Below are positions 8,200-17,101 of a stretch of 36,245 nt of DNA, piece after piece. The notes under the pieces are model-generated. The model did no database searches and was not told the DNA's origin. It saw only the letters and a program-made list of their open reading frames with translations. The translations under genes and the position numbers were made by a program. Position 1 is the first letter of the stretch. Each line of letters starts with the position of its first letter. This DNA is from Frankiales bacterium (GTDB lineage: Bacteria; Actinomycetota; Actinomycetes; JAFAQI01): positions 1 to 36,245 of the forward strand of contig JAICXJ010000031.1 of the NCBI GenBank assembly GCA_025980465.1, written 5' to 3'.

Positions 8200-8853
8200 A
8201 TGACCCAACCTCAGACGTTTGCTCTCGGCGCCGAGGTCTTGTGCACGGACGGTGAGGCAGGTCAGCTCAAGCGTGTCGTGCTCGACCCGATCGCACGCGC
8301 GGTCACTCACCTCGCCGTCGAGCCGCAGCATCGAGTGGGCAGCGGACGGCTCGTCCCCGTCGAGCTGGTGGAGTCCACCGAGCCCCAGATCCGGGTTAGG
8401 TGTACCGTCGCCGACTTCGCGGCCCTGGAGGAAGCCGACGAGACCCGGCTCCTGCCGATGGCAAGTGGAGTCTGGGGTTATCGCGGTGATGAGATGCTGG
8501 CGCTGCCGTATTTCGGTCTCAGGCAAGAAGGCATGTCTATGGCCGGCGGTGGCCTGGGTTCTCCTCCACAGGTGTCCACCTTCGACCGGGTGCCGGCCGG
8601 CGAGGTCGAAGTACGCCGCGGAGACCCGGTACATGCGACCGACGGCGCCATCGGACGGGTGCAAGGACTCGTGATCGATCCCAGCGACCATCACGTCACC
8701 CATGTCCTTCTCGACGAAGGCCACCTGTGGGGCAAGAAGCGGGTCGCCATCCCGATCACGTCGGTCGCAGACGTCGCCGACGCGGTGCGGCTTAAGCTCA
8801 GTAAAGACGAGGTGCGCGACCTCCCCGAGATCGACGTGGTCGACCCCAAGTGA
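8200..8853 (+). CDS. Double PRC-barrel domain protein
   Basis: This 217-residue protein contains two PRC-barrel-like domains: residues about 7-80 (GAEVLCTDGEAGQLKRVVLD) and about 125-205 (RRGDPVHATDGAIGRVQGLV, then HVTHVLLDEGHLWGKKRVAIP). PRC barrels are small beta domains that bind RNA, proteins or photosynthetic complexes, so a specific role is unknown. The ATG at 8200 is chosen because AAAGGAG lies seven bases upstream; an in-frame open stretch reaches further back to about 8107 without a ribosome site. Its stop overlaps the GTG of the Tal-Pgi fusion by four bases. It is therefore the first gene of the pentose-phosphate operon and may help organise or regulate those enzymes (inference). 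Confidence 0.8.
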   Translation: MTQPQTFALGAEVLCTDGEAGQLKRVVLDPIARAVTHLAVEPQHRVGSGRLVPVELVESTEPQIRVRCTVADFAALEEADETRLLPMASGVWGYRGDEMLALPYFGLRQEGMSMAGGGLGSPPQVSTFDRVPAGEVEVRRGDPVHATDGAIGRVQGLVIDPSDHHVTHVLLDEGHLWGKKRVAIPITSVADVADAVRLKLSKDEVRDLPEIDVVDPK

Positions 8854-11714
8854 GTCCGCGCGCAGCTACGCCGCTCAGCTTTGAACCCCACGGGCGAATC
8901 GCGGCGATCACCGCGACTGGTCAGAGTGTCTGGTTCGACAACATCCGGCGCGGTCTGCTCACCTCCGGGGAGTTTGAACGGATGGTGCGTGAGGACGGCC
9001 TGACCGGGGTGACATCGAATCCGTCGATCTTCGAGAAGGCGATTGTCGGCTCGACGGACTACGACGTGGCGTTGGCAGCTGCGCGCGAGGCCGCGGCCGC
9101 CTCCGGTGTCACGCCGGACGTCGAGGCCGTCTACGAGGGGCTGGCGATCACCGATTTGAGACAGGCGATGGACGTGCTGCGGCCGGTGTACGAGGACACT
9201 GATGCCGTCGACGGCTACGTGAGCATGGAGGTGGCCCCCGACCTGGCGCACGACACGGCCGGCACTGTCGCCGAGGCGCAGCGGTTGTGGGCGGCGGTCG
9301 ACCGACCCAACCTGATGATCAAGGTGCCGGGCACCGAGGAAGGCATCCCGGCGATCCGGCAACTGACCGCGCAGGGGATCAACGTCAACATCACCCTGTT
9401 GTTCTCGATCTCCGTCTACGAGCAGGTAGTCGAGGCGTACCTGGCCGGGTTAGAGGACCGACTGGCCAACGAAGAGTCGATCGACCGGATCGCGTCGGTA
9501 GCGAGCTTCTTCATCAGCCGGATCGACTCCGCCGTCGATCCGCAGGTGAGCAGCCCGCTGCAGGGCAAGGCAGGGATCGCAAGCGCCAAGCTGACCTACG
9601 TCCGGTTCAAGGAGTTGTTCGCGGGTGAGCGCTGGCAGACCCTACGGGCGCGCGGCGGCCACGTGCAGCGGGTGCTATGGGCCTCGACGAGCACCAAGAA
9701 CCCGGCGTACTCCGACGTCTACTACGTGGAATCGCTGATCGGGCCCGACACCGTCGACACGATCTACCCGGCGACCTACGAGGCGTTCCAAGCGCACGGA
9801 GTCGCCGATGTCACGTTGACCAAGGACGTGCCGGACGCGCGCGCGGTGCTCGAGGCGCTCGCAGCGGAAGATGTCGACCTCGACGAAGTCACCGCTGCGT
9901 TGGTCCGGGAGGGTGTGGAGAAGTTCATCCAGGCACAAGACAAGCTGCTCGACTCAGTCGCGAAGTCGCTGCAGGCACCAACCGGTCCGCCGTCGCCCGC
10001 GTTCAGTTGGTCGCTGCCCACGACGCTCGCCGAGCAGGTCGACGCGACGATCAGCGACTGGCAGGACAACGGCAAGGTCGCGAAACTGTGGGCTCACGAC
10101 GCCCGGCTGTGGACCGGCGCGGACGAGGCTGGCTGGCTCGGCTGGCTCACCGTCGCGATGGATCAACTCCATCACATGCATCGGTTCAGCGCGCTGGCCG
10201 ACGACGTCCGTGCGGATGGCTTTACCCACGCCGTGGTGCTCGGGATGGGTGGGTCGAGTTTGTGCCCGGAGGTGTTGGCGCTCACCTTCCCGCCGGTGGA
10301 CGGACTGCCGCAGCTGCGGGTGCTCGACTCGACGGACCCGCGGCAGATCAAGTCCCTTGAGGACTCGATTGAACTGTCGTCGACCCTGTTTCTGGTCTCC
10401 TCGAAATCCGGGACGACTCTGGAACCGAACATCTTCGCTGCCTACTTCCACGCGAGGCTGACCGATCTGCTCGGTCCCACTGAGGCCGGCCGCCGGTTCC
10501 TCGTGATCACTGACCCCGGCACCGCCCTCGAGCGGCACGCCGACCATGCCGGTTACCGCGCCGTCTTCCACGGCTGGCCCACGATCGGCGGCCGCTACTC
10601 CGCGCTGTCCAACTTCGGGATGATCCCGGGAGCCGTCGGCGGTATCGACGTCGCTGAACTGCTCGACCGGGCTGAACAGATGGCGCACGCCTGCGCCGCC
10701 TGCGTGCCGGCGGCGGACAATCCGGGGCTGGCGCTGGGCGCGATCGTTGCCGTCTGCGCGAACGCGGGCCGCGACAAGGTGACCGTGATCACGTCGCAGG
10801 GCATCCACGCGTTCGGTGCGTGGCTGGAGCAGTTGCTGGCGGAGTCGACGGGCAAGAACGGCAAGGGCGTCATCCCGGTCGACCGCGAGCCGATCGGCGC
10901 TCCGGGCCGGTACGGCGAAGACCGCCTATTCATCTACCTGCGGCTGGCCGCCGACGACGACTCCAGTCAGGAGAAGAAGGTCACCGCTTTGCAAGCTGCC
11001 GGGCATCCCGTCGTACGAATCGCTCTCGACGACCGGTCCGATCTGGGCGGCGAGTTCTTCCGCTGGGAGTTCGCGACCGCGGTCGCCGGGTCGATTCTCG
11101 GCATCGACCCTTTCAACCAGCCCGACGTCGAAGACGCCAAGATCGCGACCCGAACGCTCACCGACGCCTATGACGACACGCGTTCGCTGCCCGACCGACC
11201 GTGGTTCGCGGCGGGCGAGAGCCTGCGGTTGGCCGCTGACGAACGCAACGTCGCCGAGCTGCAGGATCTCGCGGGTGCCACAGCCTCGGCCGTCGGCTTC
11301 CTGGCCGCGCAGCTCGGCCGGGTCGCACCCGGCGACTACGTCGCACTGCTGGCCTACTTGCCGATGACCGCCGAGACCGAGCGACTCCTTACCGACATCC
11401 GCGTGCTCATCCGAGACCGGCTTCACGTCGCGACCTGCGTCGGATTCGGGCCGCGCTTCCAGCACTCGACCGGCCAGGCCTACAAAGGCGGCCCCAACAC
11501 CGGGGTCTTCCTGCAACTCACCTGCACCGACACCCTCGAGCTGCCCGTACCGGGCCACGCCTATTCGTTCGGGGTGGTCAAGGAGGCGCAGGCCCGCGGC
11601 GACTTCGACGCCCTGGTCGCCCGCGGCCGCCGCGCCCTACGAGTGGACCTGGGCGCCGATCCCATCGCCGGGCTGAGGGTTCTGCGGGATGCCGTCGAAC
11701 GTGCCCTGGCCTGA
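8850..11714 (+). CDS. tal-pgi: Bifunctional transaldolase/glucose-6-phosphate isomerase
   Basis: This 954-residue fusion joins two cytosolic sugar-phosphate enzymes. Residues about 15-370 are transaldolase: GVTSNPSIFEKAI near the start and NLMIKVPGTEEG with the Schiff-base lysine K158. Residues about 385-954 are phosphoglucose isomerase: VLGMGGSSLCPEV (462-474), SSKSGTTLEPN (517-527, the sugar-phosphate loop) and the QHSTGQAYKGGPNTG region near the C-terminus. Fusions of this type are known in several bacteria. The enzyme connects the non-oxidative pentose-phosphate branch to fructose- and glucose-6-phosphate, feeding Zwf encoded downstream. The GTG start overlaps the PRC-barrel stop by four bases; gnd begins 26 bp after the stop. 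Confidence 0.95.
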   Translation: MSPRAATPLSFEPHGRIAAITATGQSVWFDNIRRGLLTSGEFERMVREDGLTGVTSNPSIFEKAIVGSTDYDVALAAAREAAAASGVTPDVEAVYEGLAITDLRQAMDVLRPVYEDTDAVDGYVSMEVAPDLAHDTAGTVAEAQRLWAAVDRPNLMIKVPGTEEGIPAIRQLTAQGINVNITLLFSISVYEQVVEAYLAGLEDRLANEESIDRIASVASFFISRIDSAVDPQVSSPLQGKAGIASAKLTYVRFKELFAGERWQTLRARGGHVQRVLWASTSTKNPAYSDVYYVESLIGPDTVDTIYPATYEAFQAHGVADVTLTKDVPDARAVLEALAAEDVDLDEVTAALVREGVEKFIQAQDKLLDSVAKSLQAPTGPPSPAFSWSLPTTLAEQVDATISDWQDNGKVAKLWAHDARLWTGADEAGWLGWLTVAMDQLHHMHRFSALADDVRADGFTHAVVLGMGGSSLCPEVLALTFPPVDGLPQLRVLDSTDPRQIKSLEDSIELSSTLFLVSSKSGTTLEPNIFAAYFHARLTDLLGPTEAGRRFLVITDPGTALERHADHAGYRAVFHGWPTIGGRYSALSNFGMIPGAVGGIDVAELLDRAEQMAHACAACVPAADNPGLALGAIVAVCANAGRDKVTVITSQGIHAFGAWLEQLLAESTGKNGKGVIPVDREPIGAPGRYGEDRLFIYLRLAADDDSSQEKKVTALQAAGHPVVRIALDDRSDLGGEFFRWEFATAVAGSILGIDPFNQPDVEDAKIATRTLTDAYDDTRSLPDRPWFAAGESLRLAADERNVAELQDLAGATASAVGFLAAQLGRVAPGDYVALLAYLPMTAETERLLTDIRVLIRDRLHVATCVGFGPRFQHSTGQAYKGGPNTGVFLQLTCTDTLELPVPGHAYSFGVVKEAQARGDFDALVARGRRALRVDLGADPIAGLRVLRDAVERALA

Positions 11715-11740
11715 CCCGCGTGACGAAACGGAGACGAACG

Positions 11741-12760
11741 ATGCAGATCGGAATGGTCGGGCTCGGACGGATGGGGGCGAACCTGGTCCGGCGGCTGTTG
11801 CCCGCCGGCCACGACTGCGTCGTGTACGACGTCAACCCCGGCCAAGTCCAAGCACTCGCAGCCGAGGGCGCAACCGGCGCCGACTCTCTTGACCAGCTCG
11901 TCGCCAAGCTGGACAAGCCGCGGGCGGTGTGGGTGATGGTCCCGGCCGGGCGGATCGCCGCGGATACGGTGCGTGCGCTCGGCGAACGGATGGACCCTGG
12001 CGACGTCATCATCGACGGCGGCAACTCCTATTACCGCGACGACATCGACCGCGCCGCCCTTCTGGCTGAACAGGGCGTGCACTACCTCGACGTCGGTACC
12101 AGCGGTGGTGTGTGGGGGCTCGAACGCGGTTACTGCCTGATGATCGGCGGCGAAGCTGAGGTCGTTGATCGGCTCCGGCCGGTGTTCGCCGCCATCGCCC
12201 CGGGCATCGACGGCGCGGCTCGCACTCCCGGACGCGACGGTGAGCCCGTCGACGCCGAACGCGGTTACCTGCACTGCGGCCCGGTCGGCGCCGGGCACTT
12301 CGTGAAGATGGTCCACAACGGCATCGAGTACGGCGTGATGGCCGCCTACGCCGAAGGCTTGAACATCCTGAAGAACGCCAACGCCGGCACCATCGAACGG
12401 GAGAACGACGCCGAGACCGCACCGCTGGAACACCCGGAGTACTACCAGTACGACCTCGACATCGCGTCGGTCACCGAGGTGTGGCGGCGCGGCAGCGTGA
12501 TCGCGTCCTGGCTGCTCGACCTGACCGCCGCCGCGCTGGTCGAGTCCCCCGACCTGCACGAGTACTCCGGCAGCGTCTCGGACTCCGGTGAGGGCCGTTG
12601 GACCGCGATCGCCGCGATCGAGGAGAGCGTGCCGGCGCCGGTCCTGCTCACCGCGTTGGCGTCCCGGTTCGGCTCCCGCGGCCTCGACCACTTCGCCGAC
12701 CAGACGCTGTCGGCAATGCGCAAACAGTTCGGGGGGCACGCCGAGAAGCCGGTCCGATGA
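11741..12760 (+). CDS. gnd: 6-phosphogluconate dehydrogenase (decarboxylating), short type
   Basis: This 339-residue enzyme makes ribulose-5-phosphate and NAD(P)H from 6-phosphogluconate. The Rossmann motif is MVGLGRMG (residues 5-12). The substrate loop IIDGGNSYYRDD, the GTSGGVWGLERGYCLMIGG motif and the catalytic K189 with N193 in HFVKMVHNGIEYG are all present. It is the short form of the family (about 300-340 residues, compared with about 470), which in other bacteria often prefers NAD+. The ATG at 11741 is chosen over a GTG seven codons upstream because ACGGAGAC precedes it at good spacing and the protein then starts at the beta strand. The stop overlaps the following HAD gene (ATGA). Confidence 0.95.
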   Translation: MQIGMVGLGRMGANLVRRLLPAGHDCVVYDVNPGQVQALAAEGATGADSLDQLVAKLDKPRAVWVMVPAGRIAADTVRALGERMDPGDVIIDGGNSYYRDDIDRAALLAEQGVHYLDVGTSGGVWGLERGYCLMIGGEAEVVDRLRPVFAAIAPGIDGAARTPGRDGEPVDAERGYLHCGPVGAGHFVKMVHNGIEYGVMAAYAEGLNILKNANAGTIERENDAETAPLEHPEYYQYDLDIASVTEVWRRGSVIASWLLDLTAAALVESPDLHEYSGSVSDSGEGRWTAIAAIEESVPAPVLLTALASRFGSRGLDHFADQTLSAMRKQFGGHAEKPVR

Positions 12761-13434
12761 GGGTGCACGACCCGCTGGCGATCCTGTTCGACATCGACGG
12801 GACGCTGCTCATCACCGGCGGCGCCGGCGCCGCGTCGTGGCGGCTCGCGTTCGACGAGCTCTACGGCATCCCGGCCGACATCGGGCAGTTCACCGACACC
12901 GGCATGACCGACCCCGACGTCGGCCGCAAGACCTTCCAGGCCGTGCTGCACCGCGATCCCGAACGGCACGAGTTCACCAAGCTGCTCGAACGCCGCCTGT
13001 ACTACCTGCACAGCACCGTCGAAGAGTCCAAGGACTACCGGGTGCTTCCTGGCGTCGAGGACCTGCTGCCCACGCTCATCGACGGCGGCTACCAGCTGGG
13101 TCTGGTCACCGGGAACGTCGAAGCCGCCGCGCACATCAAGCTGCACCGCGCGAAGCTCAACCGGTTCTTCTCCTTCGGTGGCTACGGATCGGACTCCACC
13201 GACCGCGGCGAGCTCACCAAGATCGCGCTGCAGCGTGCCGCGCTGGTCTACGGCGAACCCGTCGCCCCCGAGCGGGCGTTCGTCATCGGGGACACCCCGC
13301 ACGACGTGGAAGGCGCGCACGCCGCCGGGATGGCCTGCGTCGGCGTCGGCAGCCACAACTTCACCGTCGCGCAGCTACGCGACGCCGGCGCGGACTACGT
13401 CATGGCCTCGCTAACGGAGGGGTTGCCGTTGTGA
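12757..13434 (+). CDS. HAD-superfamily phosphatase (phosphoglycolate phosphatase-like)
   Basis: This 225-residue hydrolase has the four HAD motifs: nucleophile D12 and D14 in LFDIDGTLL, threonine in LGLVTGN, a lysine in the HIKLHRAKLNRFF segment, and the acidic pair around VIGDTPHDVEGA. The cap between motifs I and II is alpha-helical, as in phosphoglycolate and beta-phosphoglucomutase-like enzymes. The substrate cannot be told; its position between gnd and zwf suggests a sugar-phosphate by-product such as a 6-phosphogluconolactone or phosphosugar repair product (inference). There is no pgl (6-phosphogluconolactonase) gene in the operon, but this is not that fold. The start overlaps gnd, and its stop overlaps zwf. 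Confidence 0.88.
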   Translation: MRVHDPLAILFDIDGTLLITGGAGAASWRLAFDELYGIPADIGQFTDTGMTDPDVGRKTFQAVLHRDPERHEFTKLLERRLYYLHSTVEESKDYRVLPGVEDLLPTLIDGGYQLGLVTGNVEAAAHIKLHRAKLNRFFSFGGYGSDSTDRGELTKIALQRAALVYGEPVAPERAFVIGDTPHDVEGAHAAGMACVGVGSHNFTVAQLRDAGADYVMASLTEGLPL

Positions 13435-14915
13435 CGAGATCGGGGTTGCTGGCGGGTCCTCCGGTGGTACCGCCTGCGCTCCCGGACGATCACGTCATGA
13501 TCCTGTTCGGCGCCACAGGTGATCTGGCGAGGCGCAAGCTGCTGCCCGGCCTGTTCCACCTGGTCGTCGCCGGAATGATGCCCGGCCGCTACCGAATCGT
13601 CGGTTCCGGCCGACCGGAAGACGCGCCGGACACCGAAGCCTTCCGCGCGCATGTGCGCCGCGCGCTCGAACAGTTCGGCCGGCGCGAGGTCCGCGACGAC
13701 ACCTGGAAAACGTTCGCCGAACGCCTGTCCTTCGCTCCGGCCACCGCCGATGATCCGCAGGCGTTGCTGGCGGCGGTCGCCGAAGCCGAGGCCGATCTCG
13801 ACCCAGCTGTCCGCCGGCTGGTCTACCTCGCCGTGCCGCCCCAGGCCTTCGCGCCGATGATCGACATGCTTAGTGCATCGAATCTCACGGAGCGCGCTCG
13901 AGTCGTCATCGAGAAGCCCTTTGGTAGTGACCTCGCCTCGGCCCAAGCATTGAACCGGACACTGCACAAAGGCTTCGACGAGGACCAGATCTTCCGGATC
14001 GACCATTTCCTCGGCAAGGAAGCCGTCCAGAACATCCTGGCGTTCCGGTTCGCCAACGGCCTGTTCGAGCCGGTCTGGAACCGCCGACACGTCGCCTATG
14101 TACAGCTCGACGTTCCGGAGCGGTTGACCATCGAAGGCCGCGCGGGGTTCTTCGAGCAGACCGGCACCTTCCGCGACATGGTGGTGACGCACCTATTGCA
14201 TGTGCTCGGCTTCATCGCTATGGAACCCCCGAGCCGCTTGGACGCTAAGTCGCTGCGCGACGCGACCGGCAAGGTGTTCGACGCGATTAAGCCGATCGAG
14301 CCGGACCGCGCGGTCTTCGGCCAGTACGACGGCTACCGGCGAGAGCTCGGCGTGGCAATCGGATCGACCGTCGAGACCTTCGCCGCGGTCGAGGTCGAGG
14401 TCGACAACCCGCGCTGGTCGGGAGTGCCGTTCTACCTGCGTACCGGCAAGGCAATGGCCGCGAGCCGCCACACAGTGACGCTCGGGTTCAAGGAACCGGC
14501 CCGAGACCTGTTCGCTCGCCTCCCGCACGACGATGGCGTCGCGCACCGTCCTAACGAATTGACCTTCGAGCTCTCCGATCCCGGGGTGATCTGGGTCGAC
14601 TTCCTCGCCAAGATGCCCGGCCCGACCACCACCGTCGGGCCAGCATCGTTGACATTCCGCTACGGCGAGTCTTTCGACGTCACCAATGATCTCGAAGCCT
14701 ACGAACGACTATTACACGACGCGATGCTCGGCGACCACACCCTGTACACACGCGCCGACGGCATCGAACGGCTGTGGGAGGTTTCTGCCCCGCTGCTCGA
14801 AAGGGCCCCGCTGCCGTTGCCGTACCCCCAAGGATCGTGGGGTCCGTCCGCGACCGAGCAGCTTGTTGCGCCCTACTCCTGGCATCTTCCCTATCCCGAC
14901 CGGCCAAATGGCTGA
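13431..14915 (+). CDS. zwf: Glucose-6-phosphate 1-dehydrogenase
   Basis: This 494-residue enzyme oxidises glucose-6-phosphate to 6-phosphogluconolactone and makes NADPH, the entry to the oxidative pentose-phosphate pathway. The dinucleotide motif is GATGDLA (residues 27-33). EKPFGSDLASA carries a substrate lysine, and RIDHFLGKEAVQNI holds the active-site D191, H192 and K196. Full length for the family. The GTG start overlaps the HAD stop (GTGA), with ACGGAGGGG inside the HAD gene as ribosome site. It is the last enzyme gene of the tightly coupled block that starts at 8200; the next gene is 123 bp away. Confidence 0.96.
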   Translation: MTRSGLLAGPPVVPPALPDDHVMILFGATGDLARRKLLPGLFHLVVAGMMPGRYRIVGSGRPEDAPDTEAFRAHVRRALEQFGRREVRDDTWKTFAERLSFAPATADDPQALLAAVAEAEADLDPAVRRLVYLAVPPQAFAPMIDMLSASNLTERARVVIEKPFGSDLASAQALNRTLHKGFDEDQIFRIDHFLGKEAVQNILAFRFANGLFEPVWNRRHVAYVQLDVPERLTIEGRAGFFEQTGTFRDMVVTHLLHVLGFIAMEPPSRLDAKSLRDATGKVFDAIKPIEPDRAVFGQYDGYRRELGVAIGSTVETFAAVEVEVDNPRWSGVPFYLRTGKAMAASRHTVTLGFKEPARDLFARLPHDDGVAHRPNELTFELSDPGVIWVDFLAKMPGPTTTVGPASLTFRYGESFDVTNDLEAYERLLHDAMLGDHTLYTRADGIERLWEVSAPLLERAPLPLPYPQGSWGPSATEQLVAPYSWHLPYPDRPNG

Positions 14916-15038
14916 CCCGAAGCCCCGTCAACTCACGCGGCGGGGCGCGATCCCGCTCACCGAACCCGAAGAACCACCATCCTCGGCTGAACCGCAACAA
15001 ATAGAGCCGTCATCACTCACCCAACCAGGAGATTCGCC

Positions 15039-15668
15039 ATGCGGCACTTCACCTTCCGTCCAACGTTGACACTGTCCGGCAGAAGCTTCAAGGGCTTGCG
15101 GGGCTGGTCAGGCAAGCCCTTACATCCGCCGCTGACAGACGTGCCGGTGACGGCGTACCTGTTTGTCGCGGTGTTCGACGTCCTTTCGATCGCCTTTCAT
15201 AGCTCGCATCCGGCTGTGGGCCACCAGTTGTTCCTGGCTGCCGGCTGGACCCTGGCGGGAGGCGTCGCGGTGTCGCTACTAACGGCGCTGACCGGTGCCG
15301 TCGACTGGTACACCTCGAGCGAACCCGGCACCCAGGCGCGCCGCACGATCAACGCTCACGCGATCACGATGATCACCGTCACCATGATCGTGCTGGTGGA
15401 CGTGATTGTCCGACTGACCGCGTACTCCGATCGTGCCTCGACTCCCGTCGCCATCGTGGTGCTGTCGGTCGTTGCCGCCGCGCTCGTCAGCTTCGGTGCG
15501 AGCCTCGGCGGAACTCTGGTTTATGACTACGGCTTCAACGTCGAGACGGCGGGCGACCATCCGGTGTGGCACAAGAGCGAGACCGACGTGATGCCGGGTC
15601 AGCACCAGTCCGTTCCGCCAGCGCTGGCCGGCGAGGAAACCTCCGGGTCCGCCGCGGGCGCGAAGTAG
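15039..15668 (+). CDS. DUF2231-type integral membrane protein
   Basis: This 209-residue protein has about four transmembrane helices (about 38-60, 73-100, 110-130, 140-165). Before the first helix it has the family-like motif KPLHPPLTDVPVTAYLFVAVFD, and after the last GGTLVYDYGFNVE, both typical of DUF2231. The C-terminal tail is polar and carries a histidine (HPVWHKSE). DUF2231 proteins have no established function; some are thought to bind heme or act in redox membranes. The ATG has AGGAG upstream. It is probably transcribed with zwf and lies 22 bp before the patatin gene. Confidence 0.8.
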   Translation: MRHFTFRPTLTLSGRSFKGLRGWSGKPLHPPLTDVPVTAYLFVAVFDVLSIAFHSSHPAVGHQLFLAAGWTLAGGVAVSLLTALTGAVDWYTSSEPGTQARRTINAHAITMITVTMIVLVDVIVRLTAYSDRASTPVAIVVLSVVAAALVSFGASLGGTLVYDYGFNVETAGDHPVWHKSETDVMPGQHQSVPPALAGEETSGSAAGAK

Positions 15669-15690
15669 CCACGGGCTCCGGGAGACGGCG

Positions 15691-16572
15691 ATGGTCACCG
15701 CATTGGTGCTTTCCGGCGGTGGCAGTCTTGGCGCTGTCCAGGTGGGGATGCTCCTCGCGTTGGCAGACCGGGGGGTGGAGGCGGACCTGTTGGTGGGTAG
15801 TTCCGTCGGGGCGCTGAACGCCGCGTTCCTGGCGGGGCACCCGGGTGCCGCCGGGGTGCGCGAGCTCGCCCGAATCTGGGTGAAACTGCGGCGCACGGAC
15901 ATATTTCCCACCGATGCCCCTAGGCTGCTGCGAGCGGTGGCCGGCAGGGTGAGCGGACTTGCAGATCCCGGTCCGCTGCGTGCACTCATGCATAAGAACC
16001 TCACGTATCGACGGCTGGAAGATGCTCCGCGGCGGGTCGCCGTCGTCGCGACGGACGTCCTCGCCGGGGAGGAAGTCGTCTACGGCGAGGGGCCAGCGGT
16101 CGAAGCGGTGATGGCCAGCGCCGCACTTCCAGCAGCATTCCCCCCGGTGCGAATCGGGCATCGACTACTGATGGACGGTGGTGTCGTCAATAACACGCCC
16201 ATCTCGGTAGCCCGCCGCTTGGGCGCGGACACGATCTACGTCCTCCCGACTGGTTACGCCTGCGCGCTGAGCGAGGCGCCTCGTTCACCGGTCGGCATGG
16301 CGCTGCACGCCGTGACCCTCGCCATCCAGCAGCGACTCGTCGCTGATGTCAGGGCGCTGCAGGACCGCATCGACCTGCACGTGGCGCCACCGCTGTGCCC
16401 GCTGACGATTTCTCCTATCGACTTCCGCCACACCGCCTCGTTGATCGACCGCGCCCGGTCCGCGACGGGCTCCTGGCTCGACCGGCCGGTGCCCTCCGAC
16501 CAGGCGCGCAACCTCGCGATGCACAGCCACGCGATCCTTGACACCGCCGCGGCCTCGAGCGGACCAACATGA
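15691..16572 (+). CDS. Patatin-like phospholipase (RssA/YchK type)
   Basis: This 293-residue protein has the Ser-Asp dyad of patatin hydrolases. The oxyanion loop is SGGGSLGAVQ (8-17), the nucleophile is S38 in GSSVG, and the catalytic aspartate is D162 in MDGGVVNN. No signal peptide is present, so it acts on the cytoplasmic side, probably on phospholipid or acyl ester substrates. The C-terminal 100 residues are helical and lack known motifs. The ATG has GGGAG upstream. It ends 46 bp before the convergent membrane-protein gene. Confidence 0.9.
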   Translation: MVTALVLSGGGSLGAVQVGMLLALADRGVEADLLVGSSVGALNAAFLAGHPGAAGVRELARIWVKLRRTDIFPTDAPRLLRAVAGRVSGLADPGPLRALMHKNLTYRRLEDAPRRVAVVATDVLAGEEVVYGEGPAVEAVMASAALPAAFPPVRIGHRLLMDGGVVNNTPISVARRLGADTIYVLPTGYACALSEAPRSPVGMALHAVTLAIQQRLVADVRALQDRIDLHVAPPLCPLTISPIDFRHTASLIDRARSATGSWLDRPVPSDQARNLAMHSHAILDTAAASSGPT

Positions 16573-16618
16573 TCGGTTCGGAGACGACAGGAAGTCCCGA
16601 CGACCGCCAACATGCCGG

Positions 16619-17101
16619 TCAGTCAGCGAGCGTCATGAACACCGCGACGACCGTGCCGTAGAGGACGTGCGCGACGAGGCTCACCGCAGGCGTCTGGAGA
16701 CCGTAGTTGCGAGCCATGAACCCCGGCGACTCGAGGAGTGCAACGCTGGCGGTGTCGCTGAGGGGTGAGCCCATCCGCGGATGCACCAGTGGCAGCAGCA
16801 CGTTGACGAGGACAGTTCCGGCGAACAGCCCTTGTCCTAGGCCGAATGCCGCTCCCAGCCACCAGTCGTGACGACCGAGGGCGACGAACATCGCGTAGTA
16901 GGCCATCGCGAAGACCAGGCCCATGACGAAGTGCGCGGCGTACCCGAGCGCCTTCGCTCGAATCCGGTCAGCGGTCAACGCCGTACCGAGTAGAAACGGA
17001 AGGTCCATTCGAGTCAGCTTCAGCTCGCTGGCGGTGCGCAGCATGGTCGTGAGCACCAAGGTCCCTGCGAAGCCACCGGCGAGCGCCGGCCACACGCTCA
17101 T
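16619..17101 (-). CDS. Small four-helix membrane protein
   Basis: This 160-residue protein has about four hydrophobic segments: 5-22, 51-74, 77-102 and 138-158. A conserved-looking loop, PRMGSPLSDTASVALLESPGF, lies before the last helix. I do not assign a family. The ATG start overlaps the GH15 stop by four bases (ATGA), so it is co-transcribed with and translationally coupled to the glycosidase gene. A longer open frame upstream runs through GH15 in another frame and is not used. Confidence 0.75.
   Translation of the reverse strand: MSVWPALAGGFAGTLVLTTMLRTASELKLTRMDLPFLLGTALTADRIRAKALGYAAHFVMGLVFAMAYYAMFVALGRHDWWLGAAFGLGQGLFAGTVLVNVLLPLVHPRMGSPLSDTASVALLESPGFMARNYGLQTPAVSLVAHVLYGTVVAVFMTLAD

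Noticed and set aside
7636-8724. Long minus-strand open frame (362 codons) opposite the hemerythrin-like and PRC-barrel genes
   Set aside because: It is antisense to two genes with recognisable domains and good codon use; its product has no recognisable motif, and long antisense frames are common in high-GC DNA.
12588-13430. Upstream in-frame extension of zwf through gnd and the HAD gene
   Set aside because: It is an Arg-rich shadow frame; the GTG at 13431 has a ribosome site and the Rossmann motif follows directly.
14908-15069. Small 53-codon frame starting at the zwf stop (MADPKPRQLTRRGAIPLTEPEE)
   Set aside because: It has no ribosome site, overlaps the start of the DUF2231 gene by 31 bp and shows no motif; it is more likely leader sequence.
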